From Pirellulales bacterium (lineage in GTDB: Bacteria; Planctomycetota; Planctomycetia; Pirellulales; DATAWG01): DNA of 64,000 nucleotides. The notes below the pieces were generated by a model. That model was not told where the DNA came from and did no database searches. It worked only from the letters and a program-made list of their open reading frames with translations. The stretch lies in NCBI GenBank assembly GCA_036267355.1, contig DATAWG010000058.1, positions 1 to 64,000 on the forward strand, read 5' to 3'. Both the position numbers and the translations under genes were made by a program. This document shows positions 42,790-51,812 of this stretch, piece by piece; position 1 is the first letter of the stretch, and each line of letters starts with the position of its first letter.

Positions 42790-43842
42790 TCAGGCCGCCC
42801 GCCGGTGGTCTTCCGCCGGGTTCTTCTCCTCCGTGCCGGGCGACTGCCGCACGTCAGTTGGGGTGGTCTCATACGGCCGCTGGAAGTTCAGCAAATAGAT
42901 GCAGCCGCCGATCATTCCGCCGGCGATGGCCACTAGAAACCAAAGCAGGCCGAGTGTGACGCCCAACTCTTCGCTCACCCCATATGAAGCCAACATCCAG
43001 GCCAAGCCCCCCTCGCGCAGGCCCACGCCGCTGATGCTCAACGGCAGCATGGTCAGCAGCGAAACGGCCGGCACGGCAACGCAATACACCGCCAGCGGAA
43101 TGGCCAGCCCGATGGCATGCCCGATCTCGGCCACCATCAACACGTTCAATCCCTGCACCGCCAGACCCCAGCCGATCGACCGCCGCATCACTTCCGGCCG
43201 ATCGTGATATGGCATCAATTTCGCCGCTAGCCCCGCCAAGCGGCCGTTCGCGGGGAGCAAACCGGCCAGCCATTTCCACAAACGTAGCCCGAGCGAAACG
43301 GCCAAAAGCGCCGCGGCCAAGAGCGCGACTCCCACGAGCGCTGCCGGCACAAGCGACCATGAGAACGTTCGAGCCGCCAGCGCGGTGGCCCCGATCACGC
43401 CCAAGCCGATCAGCCCTGCCGCCCGATCAGCTAGCACGGTGCATGCGCCGAGCATCCGGCCAGCCGTATTCGGCGCGAGCCAATAAGCCTTCAACACATC
43501 GCCGCCGATCGACGAGGGCAGACATAAATTGAAAAACATCCCCTCGAAGTACAACTGGATGAATCGCAGCCGCGAATAATGGAAACCGAGCGGCCGAGAC
43601 AATTCGGCCCATCGCCACGCGCTGGCCACCTGAGCGCACAAGAAAATGCCGAGCGCCGCGGCCCAATGCTGCCAGGCCAATCCTTGGATCGCTGCTTCGA
43701 CCGGCTTCCATTGCGTGTGCTGCATCAGATAGCCGACCACTGCCGCGCCGGCCGCGACACGCAGCCAAAAGATCCATCGTCCGCGTCCACTGGAGCGGAT
43801 GTTTTTTTCGACGAGAGCCGAATCGTCATTCAACGATGACAC
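42790..43842 (-). CDS. Flippase-like integral membrane protein (LPG synthase TM/AglD family)
   Basis: 350 residues with eight or so hydrophobic segments. The UPF0104/lysylphosphatidylglycerol synthetase membrane region is recognised by YLMQHTQWKPVEAAIQGL, FNLCLPSSIGGDVLKAYWL, LADRAAGLIGLGVIGATAL, VSLLTMLPLSISGVGLREGG and GLLWFLVAIAGGMIGGCIYL. The PxSIGGDxxK and PxSxxGxGxRE pair is diagnostic. Members are membrane-embedded and often near polyprenyl-glycan genes, where a flippase or glycan role is inferred. It overlaps the upstream GT39 gene by 13 nt. Confidence 0.9.
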   Translation of the reverse strand: MSSLNDDSALVEKNIRSSGRGRWIFWLRVAAGAAVVGYLMQHTQWKPVEAAIQGLAWQHWAAALGIFLCAQVASAWRWAELSRPLGFHYSRLRFIQLYFEGMFFNLCLPSSIGGDVLKAYWLAPNTAGRMLGACTVLADRAAGLIGLGVIGATALAARTFSWSLVPAALVGVALLAAALLAVSLGLRLWKWLAGLLPANGRLAGLAAKLMPYHDRPEVMRRSIGWGLAVQGLNVLMVAEIGHAIGLAIPLAVYCVAVPAVSLLTMLPLSISGVGLREGGLAWMLASYGVSEELGVTLGLLWFLVAIAGGMIGGCIYLLNFQRPYETTPTDVRQSPGTEEKNPAEDHRRAA

Positions 43843-45752
43843 GGTTGCGCTCCATTCTGCTGAGATGACATGGAATTTCGCTCCGCCACTCGTGAAGCCA
43901 CCCGGTCGCCCATGGAAGGAGCAACAAGTTTTGCCGATCGGCCCACGAGCACCATGTCGCCGCGGCGGCCGAACCGCGGCTCGCGGGCAACGATTTCAAG
44001 GTCTGCCGGCGCCAGAGCCTTGAGTTGCTCGAAGCCTTCGGGATCGGTGGCGACCAAGGAATTCTGCTCGTTCGCAAAGAGTGCCGCGGCGTCATTGGCC
44101 GTGGCAAGTTCCTCGACCTTTCGATCGGCGTAATACACCAGGCCGACAAACGCCAGGCGAAACTGCCCGAGCCGCGACGGTTGCTCCGGTATTTTTTGCA
44201 GGAATTCGGCGAGCCGCACGCCATTCTGTTCCTGGCTCAACGGCGCCGCCAATCCGCCGAGCAACAACGCCAATAGCAACGCCGAGCTCGCGGCCATGCT
44301 CGCCATCGCCATGCACGGCGATCGCCGCCGCTCGAAAATCCACGCTGCAATTGCCCCTGCGATCGGAATCAATCCGATCCAACCAAATTTCACGGCCTCT
44401 GGATTCATCGCCTGCGGAAGCCAATGCCTGACGGTCAAAATCGAGGCCGACAGCACCGCTCCCGCTAGACCGAGGGTGATCCAGACGGCCGACAGCCGCC
44501 GCACGCGGGCCGTCTGAAAATCGGCGATCCAGTCGGCGATCCACCACCCGACCAAAACCGCGAGCGCCGGATAGGCCGGAAGAATGTAGTTCGTCTGCTT
44601 CGTTCCACAAATCGAAAAGAACAGGATCCACGTCGCCGACCAAACGAGCATAAGCCGGCACGCCGTGGCCGCGGGGCCATCATGCCGCATGCGCCTCATG
44701 GCGGCCGCCAACGCCGCGGGCAAGAGAAGCGACCATGGAAAAAAACATGCCAGCAGCGTCAATGGCGGAAACAGCAGCCAGCCGTGATGTCCTTCGCGAG
44801 GTTCCAGGAACCGCTGCACATTGTGGTTCCAAAAGAATTCATGCCACCACTGGCCGTGCGTGCGAATTGCCACGCATGCATACCACGGCAGCGCGACGGC
44901 CAGCACCGTCAGCACGAGCGTGAATGGCCGCATCGCCAGCGCGGCGGCTGGAAAGTCGGCCGCGAGCCGCCGCAGATGCCGAAATATCAGCTTGGCGAAG
45001 TACGGCAGTTGATTGCCGAGATTGCCGAATTCGGGCCGAACCGGCGGCCGCGATGCGGCGCCCATCCGAGCGCCTGCCTGTTCGCGCGATTGCAGCCGTA
45101 ATCGAGAACCTTCAAGCCACACGAACCCGCCGATGGCAGCCACCGGCAACACGACTCCGACCGGCCCCTTGGCGAGCACTGCCAATCCCATCGCGGCATA
45201 AACCGCGACGAACGACCACCACCCGCGTGGCACCACGGTTGAAAACGCTGCACTGCTGGGCAAGCCAGCAGCGGCAGCCACCATGCCGCGCGTTTTCTTG
45301 CCGACACCCATGACATACGCCAATAGCGCTGCGGTGGTGCAGAAAATCAATGTCGAGTCGGGAGTGGCCAGACGGCCCGCGACCGCGAACATCCAATTCG
45401 TTGCCATCGCCAAGCCGGCCCATAGTCCGACCTCCGGCCGAAACAGCCGCCGGCCCAAGTGATAGGTCATCAGGCAGGTGCCCAATGCCAACAGCGCCGA
45501 GGGAAGCCGTGCCGCCAGTTCGGTCGTGCCCAGCAGTTCATACGAGATCATCGCCAGCCAATAGAACAACGCCGGCTTATCCGGCCTCAGGCGAAAATTG
45601 AACGTCGGCACCACCCAATCGCCGCGGTCGAACATTTCCTGTGCGCAGCGGGCGTTTTTCGATTCGTCGTCGTCCCAAAGCCGCGGCCTGCCGAGACCGC
45701 CGAAAAACACCACCGCGGCGATGATCGCGACCAAAGCTTGGTGGCGGAACAT
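43830..45752 (-). CDS. GT39-family (ArnT/PMT-like) membrane glycosyltransferase 1
   Basis: 640 residues from ATG 45752. The frame is open to 45941, but those residues translate a repeat (HPHPHPHP). The first cytoplasmic/periplasmic loop has LGRPRLWDDDESKNARCAQE with the acidic metal/catalytic pair, and RPDKPALFYWLAMISYELLG follows, as in ArnT/PMT proteins. About 11 hydrophobic segments, including ALGTCLMTYHLGRRLFRPEV and FFPWSLLLPAALAAAM. It should transfer a sugar from a polyprenyl-phosphate donor to an acceptor outside the membrane. A C-terminal soluble domain follows residue 540. Part of a minus-strand run with the second GT39 and the flippase-like gene. Confidence 0.9.
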   Translation of the reverse strand: MFRHQALVAIIAAVVFFGGLGRPRLWDDDESKNARCAQEMFDRGDWVVPTFNFRLRPDKPALFYWLAMISYELLGTTELAARLPSALLALGTCLMTYHLGRRLFRPEVGLWAGLAMATNWMFAVAGRLATPDSTLIFCTTAALLAYVMGVGKKTRGMVAAAAGLPSSAAFSTVVPRGWWSFVAVYAAMGLAVLAKGPVGVVLPVAAIGGFVWLEGSRLRLQSREQAGARMGAASRPPVRPEFGNLGNQLPYFAKLIFRHLRRLAADFPAAALAMRPFTLVLTVLAVALPWYACVAIRTHGQWWHEFFWNHNVQRFLEPREGHHGWLLFPPLTLLACFFPWSLLLPAALAAAMRRMRHDGPAATACRLMLVWSATWILFFSICGTKQTNYILPAYPALAVLVGWWIADWIADFQTARVRRLSAVWITLGLAGAVLSASILTVRHWLPQAMNPEAVKFGWIGLIPIAGAIAAWIFERRRSPCMAMASMAASSALLLALLLGGLAAPLSQEQNGVRLAEFLQKIPEQPSRLGQFRLAFVGLVYYADRKVEELATANDAAALFANEQNSLVATDPEGFEQLKALAPADLEIVAREPRFGRRGDMVLVGRSAKLVAPSMGDRVASRVAERNSMSSQQNGAQPCHR

Positions 45753-45753
45753 G

Positions 45754-45840
45754 AAGGGGTGAGGGTGAGGGTGAGGGTGAGGGGACAGGCCACCGCTGGT
45801 TCGTGAGAACGCTATGGGGCACGCTTGCGGTTTCGCGCGT
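45754..45840. repeat. (CCCTCA)n leader and half GCGCGAAACC repeat of GT39 gene 1
   Basis: Read on the minus strand: a half GCGCGAAACCGCAAGCG arm (45821-45840), 33 nt later CCCCTCACCCTCACCCTCAC (45754-45785), CCCCTTC and the ATG at 45752. Same order as at ubiA and mqnE. On the plus strand it is (TGAGGG)n, able in principle to form a G-quadruplex. Confidence 0.85.
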
Positions 45841-45873
45841 TGCCATTTTTGTTCAACCGAGGCCGGCCCAAGC

Positions 45874-48000
45874 CTATTTCCGCTCGTCGCTCGCGCGGCT
45901 TGCCGTCTCGTTTGACTGCGTCGCCGGCCGGCGCCCGACAAGCAACAATTCGCCCGGTTTCAAGAATCGTCGGATATGCTCAAGCACCACGGTGTCGGGA
46001 GGCAAGATCGGCCGGAGCTCTGCCAGGCCATCGAGATCCGTGATCAGCAAGGTCCCTTCCAAATCGTCGAGCCATAGCCGTGTGTCGTCTGGCTGATAGG
46101 GATCGATCGGTCCGCTCGGCGCGACCGCTCGCGCCACTTCGATCGAAGCGCCGGGCGCACTAGCGTTGGCTAGCCGAACGCCCATGATCGGTTCGTTCCG
46201 GCCGGCGTAATACACGAAATCGGGCAGGCGGATGCGATAGGTCGCGATCGGCGTCGATCGGTCGCCGTAGCGGTTCACGGCTTCAACGAACTGCACGCTC
46301 GTTTGCAGCTTGCTGATCGGCACCGCGGCAATGGCAAATATCCCGGTAAACAATGCCACGGCCATCACGACCAATGAAGTGGCGGCGAACGCCGGCTGCC
46401 CGCGCCGCTGGAATATCCAGCCCGCAACCGCGCCGGCGATGAGGATCAGCCCGAGCCAATTCGAACTTGGCGCCCCCGGCGCAAACCGCGCAACCACCAG
46501 CGGCAGCGCGACAAGAAATCCAATTCCCAGCGCCGCCAGAGCAGGCCAACCCCACTTAAACCAATTGCGTCCGAATACGAGTTGCGGCGCCGAAATCCAA
46601 TCCGCGATCCACAGCCCCGCGATGACCGCCAGCAGCGGATAGGTCGGTGCGATATAGTGCGAGAGCTTGCTGGCCGACAACGTAAACACGGTGAACCAAA
46701 CCGCGATCCAGCATAGCGCAAACACGCATGCCCGCGATTTCGCATCGCCGCGGCGCAGCCGACCGACGACCGTGATCAAACCAAACACGAGCGTCAGGAC
46801 CCACGGAAAAAAACCAACCATCAGGGCCACCGGGTAATACAGCAACGAGCCGGCATGTTGCTCCATCGGGTGCAAGAAGCGATGGAGATTGTGGTGAAAC
46901 AGGAAGCTGTCGATCCAATCTCCGTGCGTCATGATGCCTACCGCGATGTACCACGGCAGCGCGATTGCCGATACGACGATGGCCAGCGTCACCGGCCGCA
47001 TGGCCCAGGTTGCAGCGGGAAAGTCGATAATCGCGGCTGTGATTCGTCGAACGGCAGCGTGCAAGGCGCGGCCGATCCGGCTAGCGACGGAGACGGTCGG
47101 TAGGGGCGGCTGTTTGCGGCCCGGAAGTTGTTTGGCCGGCTCAGCCACTGCTTCAACAACCCGCGGCGCAGTGTTCGCCCCGCCAACAGTTAGCACCCAA
47201 ATTCCCAAAGCGGCGACCGGCAAGAGAACGCCGACCGGCCCTTTGGCCAGCACCGCCACGCCAAGCGGTGCGTACATGGCGACAAACCACCCCCATGATC
47301 GCGGCATGACCGCACGAAATCGCGCGAGCCCACTCGGCGAACCGGCCATATTAGCCCGAAGCGTCAGCGAGGAAGAACCGGCCATACTAGCCCGAAGCGT
47401 CAGCGAGGAAGAACCGGCCGCGTCATGCCCGCGCAGAGCCGTGGGCATGGCACCCTCGAGGCTGATACCCTCGACCCGCGCGCCCGCGACGCTGGCGCCC
47501 GCGGCGCTGGCAACTTCACCGCCGCCCCATAGCTCGCGTCGCACGCCGACGACATACATCAAGACCGACAGGGTGGTGCAAAAAATCAGCGGCGAATCGG
47601 GCGAGGCGGCTCGACCAACCACGGCAAACGTCGCCGTCGTTGCCACAATCAATCCGGCCCACAGGCCGACTTGCGGCCGGAACAGCCGCCGCCCCAAATG
47701 GTAGGTCATGAGCGCCGTGCCCACCGCCAATAAGGCTGAGGGAAACCGGGCGGCGAATTCCGTTTGCCCAAACAGGTGAAACGAGCCCATCATCAGCCAA
47801 TACAAGAGCACGGGCTTGTCGGTCCACAAATGCTCGTTGAACGTCGGCACGATCAGATCGCCGCGATGCATCATTTCCTGTGTGCAACGTGCGTACTCCG
47901 GCTCGTCTTCGTCCCACAGCTTCGGTGCTCCGAGGCCGATGAAGAAAACAGCCGCTGAAGTGAAAAGAATCGCAAACTGGTGGCGAATGAGTGTTCGCAT
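45874..48000 (-). CDS. GT39-family membrane glycosyltransferase 2, with internal 12-residue repeat
   Basis: 708 residues from ATG 48000 (MRTL; upstream Met at 48021 less likely). Clear homologue of the neighbour: LGAPKLWDEDEPEYARCTQE, WTDKPVLLYWLMMGSFHLFG, AVGTALMTYHLGRRLFRPQV, ALPWYIAVGIMTHGDWIDSF and YFPVALMVGFFPWVLTLVF-like text. The acidic pair of the first loop is kept (DEDE). Between about residues 185 and 240 is a Gly/Ala/Ser-rich insertion not in the neighbour, containing SSSLTLRASMAG twice, encoded by a 36-bp direct repeat. The insertion lies in a loop, so the protein is probably active. Confidence 0.9.
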   Translation of the reverse strand: MRTLIRHQFAILFTSAAVFFIGLGAPKLWDEDEPEYARCTQEMMHRGDLIVPTFNEHLWTDKPVLLYWLMMGSFHLFGQTEFAARFPSALLAVGTALMTYHLGRRLFRPQVGLWAGLIVATTATFAVVGRAASPDSPLIFCTTLSVLMYVVGVRRELWGGGEVASAAGASVAGARVEGISLEGAMPTALRGHDAAGSSSLTLRASMAGSSSLTLRANMAGSPSGLARFRAVMPRSWGWFVAMYAPLGVAVLAKGPVGVLLPVAALGIWVLTVGGANTAPRVVEAVAEPAKQLPGRKQPPLPTVSVASRIGRALHAAVRRITAAIIDFPAATWAMRPVTLAIVVSAIALPWYIAVGIMTHGDWIDSFLFHHNLHRFLHPMEQHAGSLLYYPVALMVGFFPWVLTLVFGLITVVGRLRRGDAKSRACVFALCWIAVWFTVFTLSASKLSHYIAPTYPLLAVIAGLWIADWISAPQLVFGRNWFKWGWPALAALGIGFLVALPLVVARFAPGAPSSNWLGLILIAGAVAGWIFQRRGQPAFAATSLVVMAVALFTGIFAIAAVPISKLQTSVQFVEAVNRYGDRSTPIATYRIRLPDFVYYAGRNEPIMGVRLANASAPGASIEVARAVAPSGPIDPYQPDDTRLWLDDLEGTLLITDLDGLAELRPILPPDTVVLEHIRRFLKPGELLLVGRRPATQSNETASRASDERK
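47339..47410. repeat. 36-bp direct repeat inside the GT39 gene 2
   Basis: Two units (47339-47374 and 47375-47410), nearly identical, each containing TAGCCCGAAGCGTCAGCGAG, the arm motif of the MITE-like elements at 311 and 547. They keep the reading frame (12 codons each). Confidence 0.85.
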
Positions 48001-48257
48001 TGCAACTGGCTTCCATGCCAAGGGTGGGTCGATACGGGGCCGGAACTGTAGGAAATCCGCGGTCCAGGGTCAAGGCGTCAGCAACCGGTGCGAACGCGCG
48101 AAACCGCAAGCGAGCCGGAATCTCGAACGATGCAGGAAGCCCGCTTGCGGTTTCGCGCGTCGCCGCCCCCCTGTTCGCCGATTCAATGCTTTGGCACAAT
48201 TTCATGCCATCCTGCTAGCGTTTCTTGCCGCCCCCAGTTCTCAGGAGTGCTTGCACC
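48001..48257. other. Divergent intergenic region with a GCGCGAAACC palindrome
   Basis: 48093-48114 (GCGCGAAACCGCAAGCGAG core) and 48140-48161 are inverted arms around a 25-nt loop. No gene is present. TTGGCACAATTTCATGCC at 48186-48203 looks like a sigma-54 site but its GG and GC are 11 nt apart. AGGAG at 48243 is the ribosome site of the next gene. Confidence 0.7.
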
Positions 48258-49454
48258 ATGCCCACCAATGGAAGCCTCAATCGGAAGTTGCGTATGGCCT
48301 TGGTCGGCGGAGGCCAAGGTTCCTTCATCGGCCGCGTTCATGCCGCGGCGGCCGTACTCGACAATCGGGCCGCGCTCGTGGCCGGCGCGCTATCGAGCGA
48401 TCCGGACCGGGCCAAAGCCTCGGCTTCGGACTACGACATCCCGCTGGATCGGGCTTACGGCTCCTATCAAGCACTGCTGGCAGGCGAAAAATCGCTCTCG
48501 CCCGAGCGCCGGATCGATTTCCTCTCGATCGCCACGCCCAACCACACGCACTTCGAAATCGCCAAGGCGGCAGTGGCGGCCGGCTTCAATGTGATTTGCG
48601 ACAAACCGATGACGTTCGATCTCGCTCAGGCCGAGGAATTGGCCGACGCCGTAGATCGATCGGGCGTGGTGTTCGCCGTCTCGCACAACTACACCGGCTA
48701 CCCGCTGGTGCGCCAAGCGCGGCAGATGATCCTCGGCGGCGAGCTCGGCGAGATCAACGCCATTCGAGCTTTCTACATCCAGGGTTGGCTCCGCACTCGG
48801 CTGGAAACGGGCGATCAAAAGCAGGCCGCATGGCGCACCGATCCGGCCCGCAGCGGCGCTGCCGGCTGTTTCGGCGACATCGCCACGCATGCCTACAATC
48901 TGGCCCGTTACACGACCGGCCTGCTGCCGGAGCAGATCAGTTGCCATTTGAAGACTTTCGAAGCGGGCCGAAAGCTCGATGACTATGGCACGGCCATCGT
49001 GCGCTTCGAGAACGGCGCGTTGGGCACTGTCACGGCATCGCAGATCACGCATGGCCGCGAAAACGATCTTTGGATCGAAATCGACGGCACTAAGGGTTCG
49101 CTCGAATGGCATCAGGAAGAGCCGAACAAGATGCTGGTCCGCCGCAATGGCCAGCCGCACTCCTTGTACACCCGCGATCCGAACGCACCGTTCATGAACG
49201 ATCTTGGCCGCGGCGCATGCCGGCTGCCGAGCGGGCATCCGGAGGCGTTTTTCGAAGCGTTCGCCAACGTCTATCGCGCCGCCTACGAAGCGATGATCGC
49301 CCGCGCCGCCAGCGAGAAATTCGCCACCGTCGATACGGTTTATCCGAACGTGAACGACGGTGTGGAAGGCATGTATTTCATCCAGCAAGCCGTCGCCAGC
49401 AGCCGCGAAAACGGCGCATGGCTGCCGCTACGGCACAAACGGGCGCGGCGATAG
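48258..49454 (+). CDS. Gfo/Idh/MocA-family oxidoreductase
   Basis: 398 residues from ATG 48258, with AGGAG 10 nt upstream; the frame opens earlier at 48225. Rossmann start RMALVGGGQGSFIGRVHAAA, then SPERRIDFLSIATPNHTHFE, GFNVICDKPMTFDLAQAEE (the EKP-type motif as DKP) and AGCFGDIATHAYNLARYTTG (His of the catalytic pair). The family oxidises or reduces sugars, inositols or related compounds with NAD(P). Large paralogous sets occur in planctomycetes. Substrate not predictable. Confidence 0.92.
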   Translation: MPTNGSLNRKLRMALVGGGQGSFIGRVHAAAAVLDNRAALVAGALSSDPDRAKASASDYDIPLDRAYGSYQALLAGEKSLSPERRIDFLSIATPNHTHFEIAKAAVAAGFNVICDKPMTFDLAQAEELADAVDRSGVVFAVSHNYTGYPLVRQARQMILGGELGEINAIRAFYIQGWLRTRLETGDQKQAAWRTDPARSGAAGCFGDIATHAYNLARYTTGLLPEQISCHLKTFEAGRKLDDYGTAIVRFENGALGTVTASQITHGRENDLWIEIDGTKGSLEWHQEEPNKMLVRRNGQPHSLYTRDPNAPFMNDLGRGACRLPSGHPEAFFEAFANVYRAAYEAMIARAASEKFATVDTVYPNVNDGVEGMYFIQQAVASSRENGAWLPLRHKRARR

Positions 49455-49459
49455 ATGGG

Positions 49460-51457
49460 CTATTCGACCGTAACGCTCTTCGCCAGATTGCGCGGCTTGT
49501 CGACATCGCAGCCGCGGATCACGGCAATATGGTAGGCGAGCAATTGCAGCGGAATCGCGGTGATGATCGGTTGCAAGAAATCCTCGGCCTCGGGAATCAA
49601 AATCACGTCGTCGGCCAATTCGGCGACGCGGTTGTCTTGTTCGCCGATCACCGCGATCACCGGTCCGCCGCGAGCCTTTATCTCCTCGAGGTTCGACATC
49701 ACCTTGTCGTACACAAAGCCGTGCGGCATGAGAAACACGCTCGGCGTATGTTCGTCCACCAGCGCGATCGGGCCGTGCTTCATCTCCGCGGCCGGATAGC
49801 CTTCGGCATGGATGTAGCTGATTTCTTTTAGCTTCAGCGCCCCTTCCAAGGCGGTCGGAAACGTGTGCTGCCGCCCAAGGTAGAGGAAATTGCTGCAATG
49901 GGCATACTTGGCGGCGATGCGGCGAACTTCGTCGTTCGTCCTAAGCGCCTGGCGCACCTGATCGGGCAATTGCTGCAAGGCGTCGATGATTCGCAGCCCG
50001 GCGCCGAAGCTCAAATGGCGAAGCCGGCCGAAATACAGCCCGAGCATCGCGAGCACGACGCATTGGGATGTGAACGCCTTGGTCGAGGCGACGCCAATTT
50101 CCGGACCGGCGTGCAGATAAATGCCGCCATCGGATTCCTGGGCGATCGAGCTGCCCACGACGTTGCAGATCGCCAGCGTCGGATGCCCCTTGCGCTTGAT
50201 TTCGCGCAGCGCCGCCAGCGTGTCGGCCGTTTCGCCGCTTTGCGTGATCGCGAACAGCAGCGTGTCGCGGTCCATCGGTGGATTGCGGTAGCGCAGTTCG
50301 CTGGCGTATTCCACTTCGACCGGAATTCGCGCGAATTCCTCGATCAGATATTCGCCGACCAGCGCCGCATGCCAACTCGTGCCGCACGCCGTGAGCAGAA
50401 TCCGGCCGATCGATCGCAATTGCTGCGGCGATAGATTCAAGCCGCCGAACACCGCGGTCGCCTCTTCGCGGCAAAGACGGCCCCGCATGGCATTCTGCAG
50501 CGACTCGGGCTGCTCGAAGATTTCCTTGAGCATGTAGTGCGGGTAGCCGTTCAAGCCGACATCGTCGCTGGCGATCTCGAGCGTGCGAACGCGATGGCTC
50601 ACATGCCCTTGATCGCGATGCACGACGCGGAGCGAATCGGCCGTCAGAATCGCCAACTCGTGATCGGCCAAATACACGATCCTCTGCGTGTTGCCCGCCA
50701 GCGGCGAACCGTCGCTCGCCAAAAAGTGCTCGCCATCGCCAACACCCACCACCAACGGGCTGCCAAGCCGCGCGGCAAACAATATGTCCGGGTATTCGCG
50801 AAACAAGATCGCGAGGCCGTAGGTGCCGTGCAGCTGGGCCAGCGCGGCGGCAATGGCGCGGATCAAATGGTCGTAACGGTCGTCCGAGCCGGTTTTTGTA
50901 TCGTGGACAGGAGTGCCGTGGGCGCGCGAAAGAATGGGGACAGGCACCTCGGGGTCGGCCCGATCCATGGGGCTTGCCGTCAGATGGTCGGAGCCAGTCC
51001 CCATTCTTTCGCTCCGTCCGTCGGCCGAGGCCAGTTCGCGCTCCAGGCAGCTTGCGATCAGATGGGCGATCACTTCGCTATCGGTCGCGGAGCGGAAGAT
51101 GTAGCCTTCGCTTTCGAGCCGTTCGCGCAACGGCCGAAAGTTTTCGATCACGCCGTTGTGCACGATGGCGACCGTCTGCTGGCCGCCGATATGCGGATGG
51201 GCGTTCTCGTCGGTCGGAGCGCCGTGCGTGGCCCAGCGTGTGTGGCCGATGCCGATCGTACCGGGCGCGGGAGCGTCGGCGAGTTTTTCTTCAAGGGCGT
51301 CGATTCGGCCGGCCGTTTTCACCAGATCGAATTGGCCGTCGGGCGCGATGGTAGCAATGCCCGAGCTATCGTAGCCGCGATATTCGAGCCGGCGGAGTCC
51401 TTGCAACAAAAACTCAACGGCCGGACGATGCCCGACATAACCGACAATTCCGCACAT
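49460..51457 (-). CDS. glmS: Glucosamine-6-phosphate synthase GlmS with an inserted segment
   Basis: 665 residues from ATG 51457, which gives the N-terminal nucleophile CGIVGYVGHRPAVEFL; the frame extends to 51625. The family is about 610. Glutaminase domain: LEYRGYDSSGIA, GHTRWATHGAPTDENAHPH and VHNGVIENFRPLR. Two SIS domains: LTACGTSWHAALVGEYLIEE and SGETADTLAALREIKRKGHP; VTVE end (PRNLAKSVTVE). It makes glucosamine-6-phosphate from fructose-6-phosphate and glutamine. Between residues about 148 and 178 lies a non-family stretch (MGTGSDHLTASPMDRADPEV...) coming from a dispersed palindrome; it is in frame and located between HLIASCLE and LIRAIAAALAQLHGTYGLAI. Confidence 0.95.
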   Translation of the reverse strand: MCGIVGYVGHRPAVEFLLQGLRRLEYRGYDSSGIATIAPDGQFDLVKTAGRIDALEEKLADAPAPGTIGIGHTRWATHGAPTDENAHPHIGGQQTVAIVHNGVIENFRPLRERLESEGYIFRSATDSEVIAHLIASCLERELASADGRSERMGTGSDHLTASPMDRADPEVPVPILSRAHGTPVHDTKTGSDDRYDHLIRAIAAALAQLHGTYGLAILFREYPDILFAARLGSPLVVGVGDGEHFLASDGSPLAGNTQRIVYLADHELAILTADSLRVVHRDQGHVSHRVRTLEIASDDVGLNGYPHYMLKEIFEQPESLQNAMRGRLCREEATAVFGGLNLSPQQLRSIGRILLTACGTSWHAALVGEYLIEEFARIPVEVEYASELRYRNPPMDRDTLLFAITQSGETADTLAALREIKRKGHPTLAICNVVGSSIAQESDGGIYLHAGPEIGVASTKAFTSQCVVLAMLGLYFGRLRHLSFGAGLRIIDALQQLPDQVRQALRTNDEVRRIAAKYAHCSNFLYLGRQHTFPTALEGALKLKEISYIHAEGYPAAEMKHGPIALVDEHTPSVFLMPHGFVYDKVMSNLEEIKARGGPVIAVIGEQDNRVAELADDVILIPEAEDFLQPIITAIPLQLLAYHIAVIRGCDVDKPRNLAKSVTVE
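50926..51012. repeat. GGGGACAGGCACC palindrome family, copy B, inside glmS
   Basis: Arms 50926-50951 (GCGAAAGAATGGGGACAGGC...) and 50989-51012 (...AGCCAGTCCCCATTCTTTCG) are inverted copies. The element keeps the glmS frame open and adds about 29 codons. Confidence 0.85.
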
Positions 51458-51812
51458 GGCATTGGCTCCGATGTTCGCGCTGTAACAGCCGCCGGATGGC
51501 GGCGCCGTTTGATGGTTCCAAAGGGGGTCGGGCACATTTTTCGGCGGCGGCGCGCTTTGGAAATGCTGACCGCAAACAGGCCGAAAAATGAGCCAGAACC
51601 CGGACCGCCGCCGGCGCCGCCACAATCACCGGCGAATCGGGATGGCAAACTCAACTCATTATTATAACATTATTTGCGCGATCGGCCGGAGACGAGTTTC
51701 TGAAGCCCTTGCTATCGCTATTCTGTTGGAGTTCACGCTTTCGCGTGTCGCTTTTCAGCACGCTAAAGCGTGACCTCCCACAAAGATTGGCGATCCTCCG
51801 CACTGTGAAACT
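51458..51812. other. Divergent intergenic region between glmS and kdsB
   Basis: 355 bp, no gene. It contains an AT-richer stretch (51655-51690) suitable for promoters and the palindrome at 51728-51778. I saw no glmS ribozyme-like structure, but did not expect one outside Firmicutes. Confidence 0.55.
51728..51778. repeat. Palindromic repeat TTCACGCTTT...AAAGCGTGA
   Basis: GGAGTTCACGCTTTCGCGTG (51728-51747) and CACGCTAAAGCGTGACCTCC (51759-51778) are inverted arms with an 11-nt loop. It lies 35 bp before the kdsB start. Confidence 0.75.

Noticed and set aside
48186-48203. TTGGCACAATTTCATGCC as a sigma-54 promoter
   Set aside because: GG and GC are 11 nt apart rather than 10; sigma-54 spacing is strict.
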